A stretch of 5,035 bases of DNA from Nitrospirae bacterium SPGG5 (GTDB lineage: Bacteria > Nitrospirota > Nitrospiria > Nitrospirales > UBA8639): NCBI GenBank assembly GCA_001643555.1, contig LXTH01000106.1, forward strand, positions 467 through 5,501, given 5' to 3'. Below the pieces are notes generated by a model. The model was given only the letters and a program-made list of their open reading frames with translations. It was not told the origin of the DNA and did not search any database. How positions within the stretch are numbered: the first letter of the stretch is position 1; every line of letters begins with the position of its first letter. Of this stretch, positions 1 through 5,035 are shown piece after piece. A program made the position numbers and the translations under genes.

Positions 1-347
1 CGGGTAAACCCTTCTTCGCCATGCATATACCCAACCGAGTACACATGAATCAGAAATCCAACTCCTGTCACCACCATCAACATGATAGCGGTTAACGGAT
101 CGATCAGGAATCCGAGATTGATGTTGAGGTCACCCCCAAAGATCCAAGAATAGGCAATGACTTCGCGAGGGGTCGGATCGGACATGACACCGACGAACAC
201 GTTGAGTGCAAGGAGGAAGGATAAACCCACAGATCCTAAGGCAATACGGCCGGCCAGGTCATGAGAATATCGATGACCGACGAGCCCATTCACCAGGACG
301 GCAATGAGCGGAAAGACTGGGATAAGAATTACGAGAAGATCTGACAC
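1..347 (-). CDS. nuoL: NADH-quinone oxidoreductase subunit L, N-terminal part (3' end outside window)
   Basis: NuoL (ND5-type) is the distal antiporter-like proton-pumping subunit of complex I. The first 115 residues are visible and the frame is open to the window edge. Hydrophobic helices lie at roughly 4-22, 35-54 and 84-104. The recognition motif is DPLTAIMLMVVTGVGFLIH (83-101), followed by VYSVGYM, typical of NuoL. The start is the GTG at 347: an in-frame TGA lies 12 bases upstream, so no earlier start is possible, and the first ATG in frame (codon 55) would cut off two helices. Only one base separates it from the nuoK TAA, and no Shine-Dalgarno sequence is evident, so translational coupling to nuoK is likely. 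It is distinguished from NuoM and NuoN by the position after nuoK and the motif wording. Confidence 0.93.
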   Translation of the reverse strand, partial: MSDLLVILIPVFPLIAVLVNGLVGHRYSHDLAGRIALGSVGLSFLLALNVFVGVMSDPTPREVIAYSWIFGGDLNINLGFLIDPLTAIMLMVVTGVGFLIHVYSVGYMHGEEGFT

Positions 348-348
348 G

Positions 349-651
349 TTACCATTTCAACAAATTGATCTGATCCACATTGGTCGCAATTTTTCCACGG
401 AACACCACGATGATGATGGCCAAACCTATTGCCGCTTCTCCAGCAGCAATGGCAATGACAAATAGAGCTGCTAATTGCCCAGCCATCGAATCCAAGTAAT
501 GGGAAAACGCCACGAGATTGATATTGGCGGCATTGAGCATAATCTCCACGGACATCAAGACAATAATGAAGTTCCGACGAATCAGCACTCCAATGAGTCC
601 TGTCATAAACAGAATTGCACTCAACGCCACATATGCAGAAAGAGGAATCAT
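349..651 (-). CDS. nuoK: NADH-quinone oxidoreductase subunit K
   Basis: NuoK (ND4L-type) is a small antiporter-like membrane subunit that forms part of the proton path. The 100-residue product is exactly the usual size and has three hydrophobic helices at roughly 4-23, 28-48 and 60-84. The two membrane glutamates needed for pumping in studied homologues are present at Glu36 (MSVEIMLNAANIN) and Glu72 (AAGEAAIGLAI), with the same numbering as in E. coli. The ATG is 24 bp after nuoJ. Only a weak G-run sits upstream, about 14 bases away, which is too far for a good ribosome binding site. The gene ends one base before the GTG of nuoL. Confidence 0.96.
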   Translation of the reverse strand: MIPLSAYVALSAILFMTGLIGVLIRRNFIIVLMSVEIMLNAANINLVAFSHYLDSMAGQLAALFVIAIAAGEAAIGLAIIIVVFRGKIATNVDQINLLKW

Positions 652-675
652 GGTGTAATGGTAAACCCCGCGACG

Positions 676-1206
676 TTAATTAGATCCATCCGCCTTCGGC
701 ACCGGCGACGATAGTGTCTTGGCTAACACAATCGCACCAATCACGGCTCCCAAGAGAAACACTCCGACAATCTCGAACAACAGCAAATAATCGCTAAACA
801 TGGTCAGACCAATCGCATGACTCGGTCCGGTGGTTAAAATCACCTCCGTTGTGGCCGTCCCCATCTTCCCACCATAGGGGGTTTGGAAAATCAGAATGAG
901 AATTTCTCCGAGAATGGCGATCCCGGCAAACAGGGCGAATGGATATTTTTTATGAAGAAATTGCTCTTCAGTTTTGAGGTTCAATAGCATCAAGACAAAC
1001 AAATACAGAATCAAAATGGCTCCCGCATAGACAATGATCTGCACGGCAAACAAGAATTCCGCATTGAGCAGGACGAACAACCCCGCGACGTGCAGAAGCA
1101 ACGTCAACAGACTCATGCCGCAATGAACAGGATTTTTCAACGCGATCGTGAAGACACCGGCCACGATGCTCACCGTCGCGAAGTACCCGAACAATAAATA
1201 GATCAT
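676..1206 (-). CDS. nuoJ: NADH-quinone oxidoreductase subunit J
   Basis: NuoJ (ND6-type) is a membrane subunit of complex I that helps link the quinone site to the proton channels. The 176-residue product shows about five hydrophobic segments: roughly 3-23, 29-48, 51-76, 89-108 and 138-163. The diagnostic family motif is NAEFLFAVQIIVYAGAI (48-64), including the VYAGA stretch that corresponds to the pi-bulge region of helix 3. The loop at about 109-137 is polar. The length is close to that of other bacterial NuoJ proteins. The ATG lies 9 bp after the nuoI stop with no recognisable Shine-Dalgarno sequence, so initiation probably depends on translation of nuoI. Confidence 0.94.
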   Translation of the reverse strand: MIYLLFGYFATVSIVAGVFTIALKNPVHCGMSLLTLLLHVAGLFVLLNAEFLFAVQIIVYAGAILILYLFVLMLLNLKTEEQFLHKKYPFALFAGIAILGEILILIFQTPYGGKMGTATTEVILTTGPSHAIGLTMFSDYLLLFEIVGVFLLGAVIGAIVLAKTLSSPVPKADGSN

Positions 1207-1215
1207 CGTGAAGTG

Positions 1216-1791
1216 TTAAGAGTCAGAAGCTTCAGCTTTTCCTACAGGTTGCGGGAATTGATAGCGGTAGGCGCGGCTCTCCTGATCGTCCTTTTCTTGG
1301 TTATGGGCATATAAATATTTTTTGGCATCTTCGTTATGGATGTCGCCAATTTCATAGAGCCGCTTTTTGTCGAACATGAGCGTTCGCTTGTCATGGGTTG
1401 AATACTCATACATTTTGGTCATGGCGAGTGCATTGACCGGGCAGGCTTCCACACAATATCCACAAAACACGCATTTGGTGATGTCAATATAAAACTCCGT
1501 CGCAATTCTTTGGAGCGGCATGGACTTATCTTCCTCACTAATCACCTTGATGCAGTGAGAAGGGCAAGCCACCTCACATAAATCGCAGCCTACACACCGC
1601 TCCACCCCATTATCGTATCGTAAGAGCCCCAGAGCTCCTCGGTGCGCATCGGGAATTATTCGCTTTTCACGAGGGTATTCAAACGTGATGGGACGATGAA
1701 ACATATGCTTAAACGTCACCTTCATGGCCGTCCAGATTTCCCGGAATAAGACCGCGTCAAAGAATTTTTTGGTCGTGTTGCCTGAAGCCAT
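1216..1791 (-). CDS. nuoI: NADH-quinone oxidoreductase subunit I (8Fe ferredoxin-type)
   Basis: NuoI (TYKY-type) passes electrons through two [4Fe-4S] clusters, N6a and N6b, from NuoG towards NuoB and the quinone site. The 191-residue product has both classic motifs: C66/C69/C72 with C76-Pro, and C107/C110/C113 with C117-Pro. The N-terminal 35 residues form the amphipathic stretch that in this family lies along the membrane, and RPITFEYP at 33-40 is a typical family segment. An extra Cys80 after the first motif is a common variation. The C-terminal part after about 130 is highly charged and less conserved. The length is close to the usual 160-190. The gene starts 16 bp after nuoG, where many operons place nuoH, and ends 9 bp before nuoJ. 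Confidence 0.96.
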   Translation of the reverse strand: MASGNTTKKFFDAVLFREIWTAMKVTFKHMFHRPITFEYPREKRIIPDAHRGALGLLRYDNGVERCVGCDLCEVACPSHCIKVISEEDKSMPLQRIATEFYIDITKCVFCGYCVEACPVNALAMTKMYEYSTHDKRTLMFDKKRLYEIGDIHNEDAKKYLYAHNQEKDDQESRAYRYQFPQPVGKAEASDS

Positions 1792-1803
1792 AGAAAGATC
1801 TCG

Positions 1804-1810
1804 CTCCTTA
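1804..1810 (-). promoter_or_regulatory. Ribosome binding site of nuoI overlapping the nuoG stop codon
   Basis: The minus strand reads TAAGGAG. Its TAA is the nuoG stop codon, and the GGAG lies 12 bases before the nuoI ATG at 1791, a slightly long spacing. Sharing the stop codon with the Shine-Dalgarno sequence implies that ribosomes ending nuoG can restart on nuoI. It also shows there is no room for a gene between them. Confidence 0.75.
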
Positions 1811-4501
1811 TACTTTGTCGATGGAAACCTGAGCCAATTTAAAATAGGGCACTCGGGTCACGGGATCGAGTTCAACCGGAATCAAATCTTTGATCGGAGG
1901 ATCGGTAAAATGCTCCGGGAACACACAGGTTCCAGGCAACACCGCGAGATCAGCTTCAACACCCAATTCCACTTGGCCGTGGTCGGACGTGACTCGAACA
2001 CGCCCTCCCTCCGTCAACCCCAACCGTTCAAGTTCCTCAGGCGCCATGCGCAAACACTTGGTGTTTGGAGAGATATCCATCAACCCCGAAGCTTTCGTGG
2101 AGAGTTTTCCGGAATGGTAAAGTAGCTGAATGAGTTTTAAGCCAACCGGCCGGGCCTGGTTTTGGGCATTTCCCGAACTTGCATAGCGGCCAGCCGCCTC
2201 ATTCGCGAATCCATTATTCAAATACGCAGTTGGATTGGCCTCGACTTTCTTGGGTTGGCCAAGATTGTAATACCCAGGAAGAAGCTTGCGAATTTCATCC
2301 TGAATATCCTGCGTATTTTCATACGGCATCATATGCCCCATGCTATCGGCGATGCCGACGATGATATGCCAATCCAAGGCACTCTCACCCAGAGGATCGA
2401 GTGCCGGCCTGACAAACTGCACCTTCCCTTCTTGATTGGTCACGGTGCCGTCCTTTTCCGCAAAGGTGCAGGCCGGGAACACGATATGCGCCTGTTGCGC
2501 GGTTTCGGTGAGGAACGGATCTTGGCAGATCAACAATTCTAACTGTCCTAAGGCTTCGTCAACACCATAAGACTTCGGAAGCGTGGCCAACGGATTTTCT
2601 CCAACGACATACAAGGCCTTAATTTTTCCATCACGGCAACCCTGCAAAATATCCATGAGGGTCGAGCCATGGTGAGACGCTGGCAATGCCCCACCCCAAG
2701 CTTGAGAGAATTTTTCCTGGGCCGTTGTATCATCAAAAGCCATGGGACCTGGAAGGAATTCCGGGGCCACCCCCATATCCAAGGCTCCCTGCTCATTGCC
2801 TTCTTCCACAACCGTATTGATGCCCGATCCCTCAGCATGTAATTTTCCGGTGATCCAAGCCAAGTCCACGAGATTCAACACATGATTGTAGCCGTCATGC
2901 TGTCGAACGATTCCTTCGCCGCACAGAATGATAGAGCGAGACGCTTCGGCAAAAATCTTGGCAATTTCATTGATCTGCTCCACCGCAATGCCCGTCTGCT
3001 GGGCGACGGCCTCGAGGGAGATAGCATTCGCCGCCTGTTTGAGCGCATCGAACGCTGGGAGCGCCTGCGCGGTGACATCTGAGTCCACAAGGTCTTGATC
3101 CAAGACTGACTTCACTAGGCCTTTGACTAAGAGGCCTTCTGTCCCCGGTTTAACCATAATGGGGTGGGATGCGAGTTTGGCCAGATTCGTCTGCATCGAA
3201 TCCACCACCATCACCGAGGCTTTATAGGTCCCCAGCGCAGCTTTGATTCGCAGGCTGGCCACAGGATTGGTTTCCGTGATGTTGGATCCCACCACCAAAA
3301 TGGCCGTGGCTTTCGTGATATCCGCCGACGTGTTCATCGTCCGATGAATGCCTAAGGCATGATGAACGGCTCGTACGAAATTCACGTGTCCGTACCGAGC
3401 GCTGCTATCGAGGTTATTCGTCCCAATCACCGTTCGCATGAATTTTTGAAAGACATAGAGTTCTTCATTCGTACAACGCGCGGTAATCAATCCGGCAATG
3501 GCATCAGCGCCATATTTCTCTTTAATCTCCTTCAATCGCTCAGCAGCGGAATCCATGGCCTCAATCCATGGGGCATCAACTAAGGCATTGTCTTTGCGCA
3601 TCAACGGCTGCTTGAGCCGATCTTTACTATCGATAAATTGAAACCCGAATCGTCCACGCACACACAGTCCATCATGCCCATTGTCCGTATCAGTTCGCTC
3701 ACCCCATTTATTTTTCCACGAGAGTGGTGAGGTTACACGAACGACTTCCGTATCTTTCGTCTCGATATACATCTGACAACCATCACCACAATAATTGCAC
3801 GTCGTCGTCGTCTTTCGGAGCTGCCATGGCTTGTACACATATTTAGAAAATTTATTGGTAATCGCGCCAACAGGACAGACTGCCAGACAATCCCCGCAAA
3901 ATTCGCAATCGAGGGCTTGATCCCCTTTGGCCACGACCTGGGTAAACCCATCCTTTTTTATAAACTGCAGCGCATCAATGCGCTGAACGTCTTTGCAAAT
4001 ATTGATGCACTCACCACACACGATGCAGCGATTCATATTGAAATCGAGCACGAGGCTTCTTGTGTCTTCAGGGATATTTTTCTGTTTGGCATTGGCCAGG
4101 TCGGTGACCTGATGTTCGAAGGCCATGTCTTGTAATTCGCAATGCCCATCGGCATCACACACCGGGCAGTCCAATGGATGAACCAACAAGTGTTTTTCTA
4201 CGCCCTTCTTTCGGGCAGCAAAGAGGTCATCCCCTTCGGTGGTAATAACCATGCCAGCCGCTGCTTTGGCTGTGCATGACCGCACCGGAGATTTTTTCCC
4301 TTCCTGCAGGACTAAACACATACCGCAGGAACCAAAGGGATCAAAGGTATAGTGATAGCACATGGCCGGAATAATCTTGCCCATGCTCGAAATCACCTCG
4401 TAGAGCGACACACCTTCGTTCGTGGTGACTGTTTCCCCATCAATGCTGAGCTCGATCTTCACCGCTTCAACATCTGGTGTTATGACTGTTTTTAATCCCA
4501 T
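1808..4501 (-). CDS. nuoG: NADH-quinone oxidoreductase subunit G, FdhA-like Fe-S/molybdopterin-type protein
   Basis: This 897-residue peripheral-arm subunit carries electrons through Fe-S clusters. Visible sites in order: a plant-type [2Fe-2S] domain with C48, C59, C62 and C76; a His-Cys [4Fe-4S] site with H108, C112, C115 and C121; a two-cluster ferredoxin domain with C159/C162/C165/C169 and C199/C202/C205/C209 (the last followed by Pro); and a molybdopterin-oxidoreductase domain from about 230, with C235/C238/C242 and C280 in LCVRGRFG. The C-terminal pterin-binding-like domain spans about 787-893. Ordinary NuoG has one cluster in the ferredoxin region; this one has ligands for two, as in FdhA-type formate dehydrogenases. 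At the catalytic Cys/Sec position the sequence is ARYGH (Gly371), so formate dehydrogenase activity is unlikely. EKDGTVTNQEGKVQ (682-695) is the conserved family motif. The ATG has a strong ribosome binding site. Annotation as a stand-alone formate dehydrogenase is disfavoured by the nuo context and Gly371. Confidence 0.93.
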   Translation of the reverse strand: MGLKTVITPDVEAVKIELSIDGETVTTNEGVSLYEVISSMGKIIPAMCYHYTFDPFGSCGMCLVLQEGKKSPVRSCTAKAAAGMVITTEGDDLFAARKKGVEKHLLVHPLDCPVCDADGHCELQDMAFEHQVTDLANAKQKNIPEDTRSLVLDFNMNRCIVCGECINICKDVQRIDALQFIKKDGFTQVVAKGDQALDCEFCGDCLAVCPVGAITNKFSKYVYKPWQLRKTTTTCNYCGDGCQMYIETKDTEVVRVTSPLSWKNKWGERTDTDNGHDGLCVRGRFGFQFIDSKDRLKQPLMRKDNALVDAPWIEAMDSAAERLKEIKEKYGADAIAGLITARCTNEELYVFQKFMRTVIGTNNLDSSARYGHVNFVRAVHHALGIHRTMNTSADITKATAILVVGSNITETNPVASLRIKAALGTYKASVMVVDSMQTNLAKLASHPIMVKPGTEGLLVKGLVKSVLDQDLVDSDVTAQALPAFDALKQAANAISLEAVAQQTGIAVEQINEIAKIFAEASRSIILCGEGIVRQHDGYNHVLNLVDLAWITGKLHAEGSGINTVVEEGNEQGALDMGVAPEFLPGPMAFDDTTAQEKFSQAWGGALPASHHGSTLMDILQGCRDGKIKALYVVGENPLATLPKSYGVDEALGQLELLICQDPFLTETAQQAHIVFPACTFAEKDGTVTNQEGKVQFVRPALDPLGESALDWHIIVGIADSMGHMMPYENTQDIQDEIRKLLPGYYNLGQPKKVEANPTAYLNNGFANEAAGRYASSGNAQNQARPVGLKLIQLLYHSGKLSTKASGLMDISPNTKCLRMAPEELERLGLTEGGRVRVTSDHGQVELGVEADLAVLPGTCVFPEHFTDPPIKDLIPVELDPVTRVPYFKLAQVSIDKV

Positions 4502-4507
4502 ATCTCT

Positions 4508-4512
4508 CTCCC
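4508..4512 (-). promoter_or_regulatory. Ribosome binding site of nuoG
   Basis: The minus strand reads GGGAG, followed by a 6-base spacer and then the ATG at 4501. Motif and spacing are close to ideal and fix the nuoG start. The site lies just after the inverted repeat, so nuoG has its own good initiation signal rather than relying on coupling to nuoD. Confidence 0.75.
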
Positions 4513-4526
4513 GCTCTTCTCAATTT

Positions 4527-4613
4527 CGTAATGCGTAACCCGTGATGCGTGATGCGTAAAATAAAGAATAGCCGTGTTCCTTACGCATTACGGATCACGC
4601 GTCACGCTTCACG
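4527..4613. repeat. Imperfect inverted repeat made of 7-base units (CGTRATG-like)
   Basis: The left arm is 4527-4559 and the right arm is 4581-4613. The reverse complement of the right arm matches the left arm at 27 of 33 positions, with a 21-base A/T-rich centre. The innermost 8 bp pair perfectly (4552-4559 with 4581-4588). Each arm is itself a tandem array of about 4.7 units with a 7-base period. The left arm reads CGTAATG, CGTAACC, CGTGATG, CGTGATG, CGTAA; the right arm, on the other strand, reads CGTGAAG, CGTGACG, CGTGATC, CGTAATG, CGTAA. This resembles dispersed palindromic intergenic elements of the REP/MITE kind. In RNA it could fold into a long hairpin between the nuoD and nuoG messages and act as a processing or stability element. 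The function is unknown. Confidence 0.85.
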
Positions 4614-4618
4614 TCTTT

Positions 4619-5035
4619 TCATCTGTCGCACTCCCCCATCACAATATCGTAGGACCCGAAGATCGTGACGGCATCGGCAATCATATAGCCTCTGGCCATA
4701 TGATCGAAGGCACCCATATGAATAAAGGAAGGCGATCGAATTTTTAACCGATAGGGATTTCCTCCACCGGTACTCACAATATAAAAGCCGAGTTCACCTT
4801 TGTGCGCTTCCGTTCCGCAATAAATTTCTCCAGCCGGAGCATCGAACCCTTGAGAAAAAAGCCTGAACTGCTGAATCATGGATTCGAGATTGGTAAACAC
4901 ACGATCTTTCGGCGGTAAAGTGACACTCGGCACATCAGCCATGATCGCCCCTTCCTTCGGCATCTGCTCCATACATTGCCGAACGATTTTGATGCTTTCC
5001 CGCATTTCTTCTATGCGAATCCAATACCGGTCATA
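4619..5035 (-). CDS. nuoD: NADH-quinone oxidoreductase subunit D, C-terminal part (5' end outside window)
   Basis: This is the 49-kDa-type subunit of complex I, a peripheral-arm protein related to the large subunit of NiFe hydrogenases. In the family, NuoD and NuoB form the quinone-reduction pocket. The visible part is the last 138 codons plus a TGA stop. The frame stays open to the window edge, so the internal Met at 5005 is not the start. Family landmarks are the GEIYCGTEAHKGELGFY segment, the following STGG and PYRLKIRSPSF stretch, and the C-terminal DIVMGECDR, matching the conserved D-x-VM-x-x-x-DR ending. The more usual residue before the final DR is Val; here it is Cys. The end is complete and no frameshift is seen. 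The next gene downstream is nuoG after a 117-bp gap with an inverted repeat; nuoE and nuoF, often found here, are absent. Identification is very secure. Confidence 0.96.
   Translation of the reverse strand, partial: YDRYWIRIEEMRESIKIVRQCMEQMPKEGAIMADVPSVTLPPKDRVFTNLESMIQQFRLFSQGFDAPAGEIYCGTEAHKGELGFYIVSTGGGNPYRLKIRSPSFIHMGAFDHMARGYMIADAVTIFGSYDIVMGECDR

Larger units (their letters stand above)
4502..4618. other. nuoD-nuoG intergenic gap
   Basis: This is the only gap over 25 bp in the window. It holds the inverted heptamer repeat (4527-4613) and the nuoG ribosome binding site (4508-4512). No open frame of any size and no convincing -35/-10 promoter pair was recognised on the minus strand. The repeat is not followed by a T-run in the direction of transcription, so a classical intrinsic terminator is not supported. 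Confidence 0.8.

Noticed and set aside
1216..1791. Extra Cys80 in NuoI as a possible new metal ligand
   Set aside because: Variation right after the first CxxCxxCxxxCP motif is common in NuoI-type ferredoxin domains, and both standard four-cysteine sets are already complete.
1724..2125. Plus-strand open frame of 133 codons spanning the nuoI/nuoG junction
   Set aside because: It lies opposite two well-identified genes, shows no recognisable protein motif, and is explained as an antisense shadow of their codon use.
2162..2542. Plus-strand open frame of 126 codons opposite nuoG
   Set aside because: It is fully antisense to a conserved coding region, has no family resemblance, and shows no credible initiation context.
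1808..4501. Calling this gene a stand-alone formate dehydrogenase alpha subunit
   Set aside because: The cluster pattern is FdhA-like, but the catalytic Cys/Sec is replaced by Gly and the gene sits between nuoD and nuoI in a nuo operon.
4527..4613. Intrinsic terminator or CRISPR array in the nuoD-nuoG gap
   Set aside because: The hairpin is long and imperfect with a 21-base centre and no following T-run, so it is not a classical terminator. The repeats are 7-base contiguous units without spacers, so it is not CRISPR.

Overview
The window is one minus-strand stretch of a bacterial respiratory complex I (nuo, proton-pumping NADH:quinone-oxidoreductase family) operon. Read in the direction of transcription, from high to low coordinates, the order is: 3' end of nuoD (4619-5035, cut by the window edge), nuoG (1808-4501), nuoI (1216-1791), nuoJ (676-1206), nuoK (349-651), and the 5' end of nuoL (1-347, cut by the window edge). 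All six reading frames are intact, and no plus-strand gene is supported. Spacing from nuoG onward is tight (16, 9, 24 and 1 bp), as in a single transcript. The only real gap is the 117 bp between nuoD and nuoG. It holds an imperfect inverted repeat built from 7-base units.

The proteins form the peripheral-to-membrane electron path and part of the pump. NuoD belongs to the quinone-binding module, NuoG and NuoI carry Fe-S clusters, and NuoJ, NuoK and NuoL are membrane subunits. Three genes common in this order are missing from their expected places: nuoE and nuoF (NADH/FMN entry module), expected between nuoD and nuoG, and nuoH (membrane anchor next to the quinone site), expected between nuoG and nuoI. 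NuoG is also not the plain form. Its N-terminal half has ligands for an extra [4Fe-4S] cluster, as in FdhA-type formate dehydrogenases and [FeFe]-hydrogenases. Its molybdopterin-type domain keeps a complete CxxCxxxC...C cluster site but has Gly where formate dehydrogenases have the catalytic Cys/Sec. Together these suggest a complex I that may exchange electrons with something other than NADH, for example ferredoxin. That is inference: NuoE, NuoF and NuoH could be encoded elsewhere.

The organism is most likely a Nitrospira-like member of Nitrospirota, judged from the general look of the proteins, the moderate GC content and the operon layout. No taxonomic marker is present, so this is a tentative call. 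From memory, Nitrospira are reported to carry unusual complex I clusters (including ones with a duplicated NuoM) and to fix CO2 by the reductive TCA cycle, which needs reduced ferredoxin. The nuoM region is outside this window, so that link cannot be tested here.
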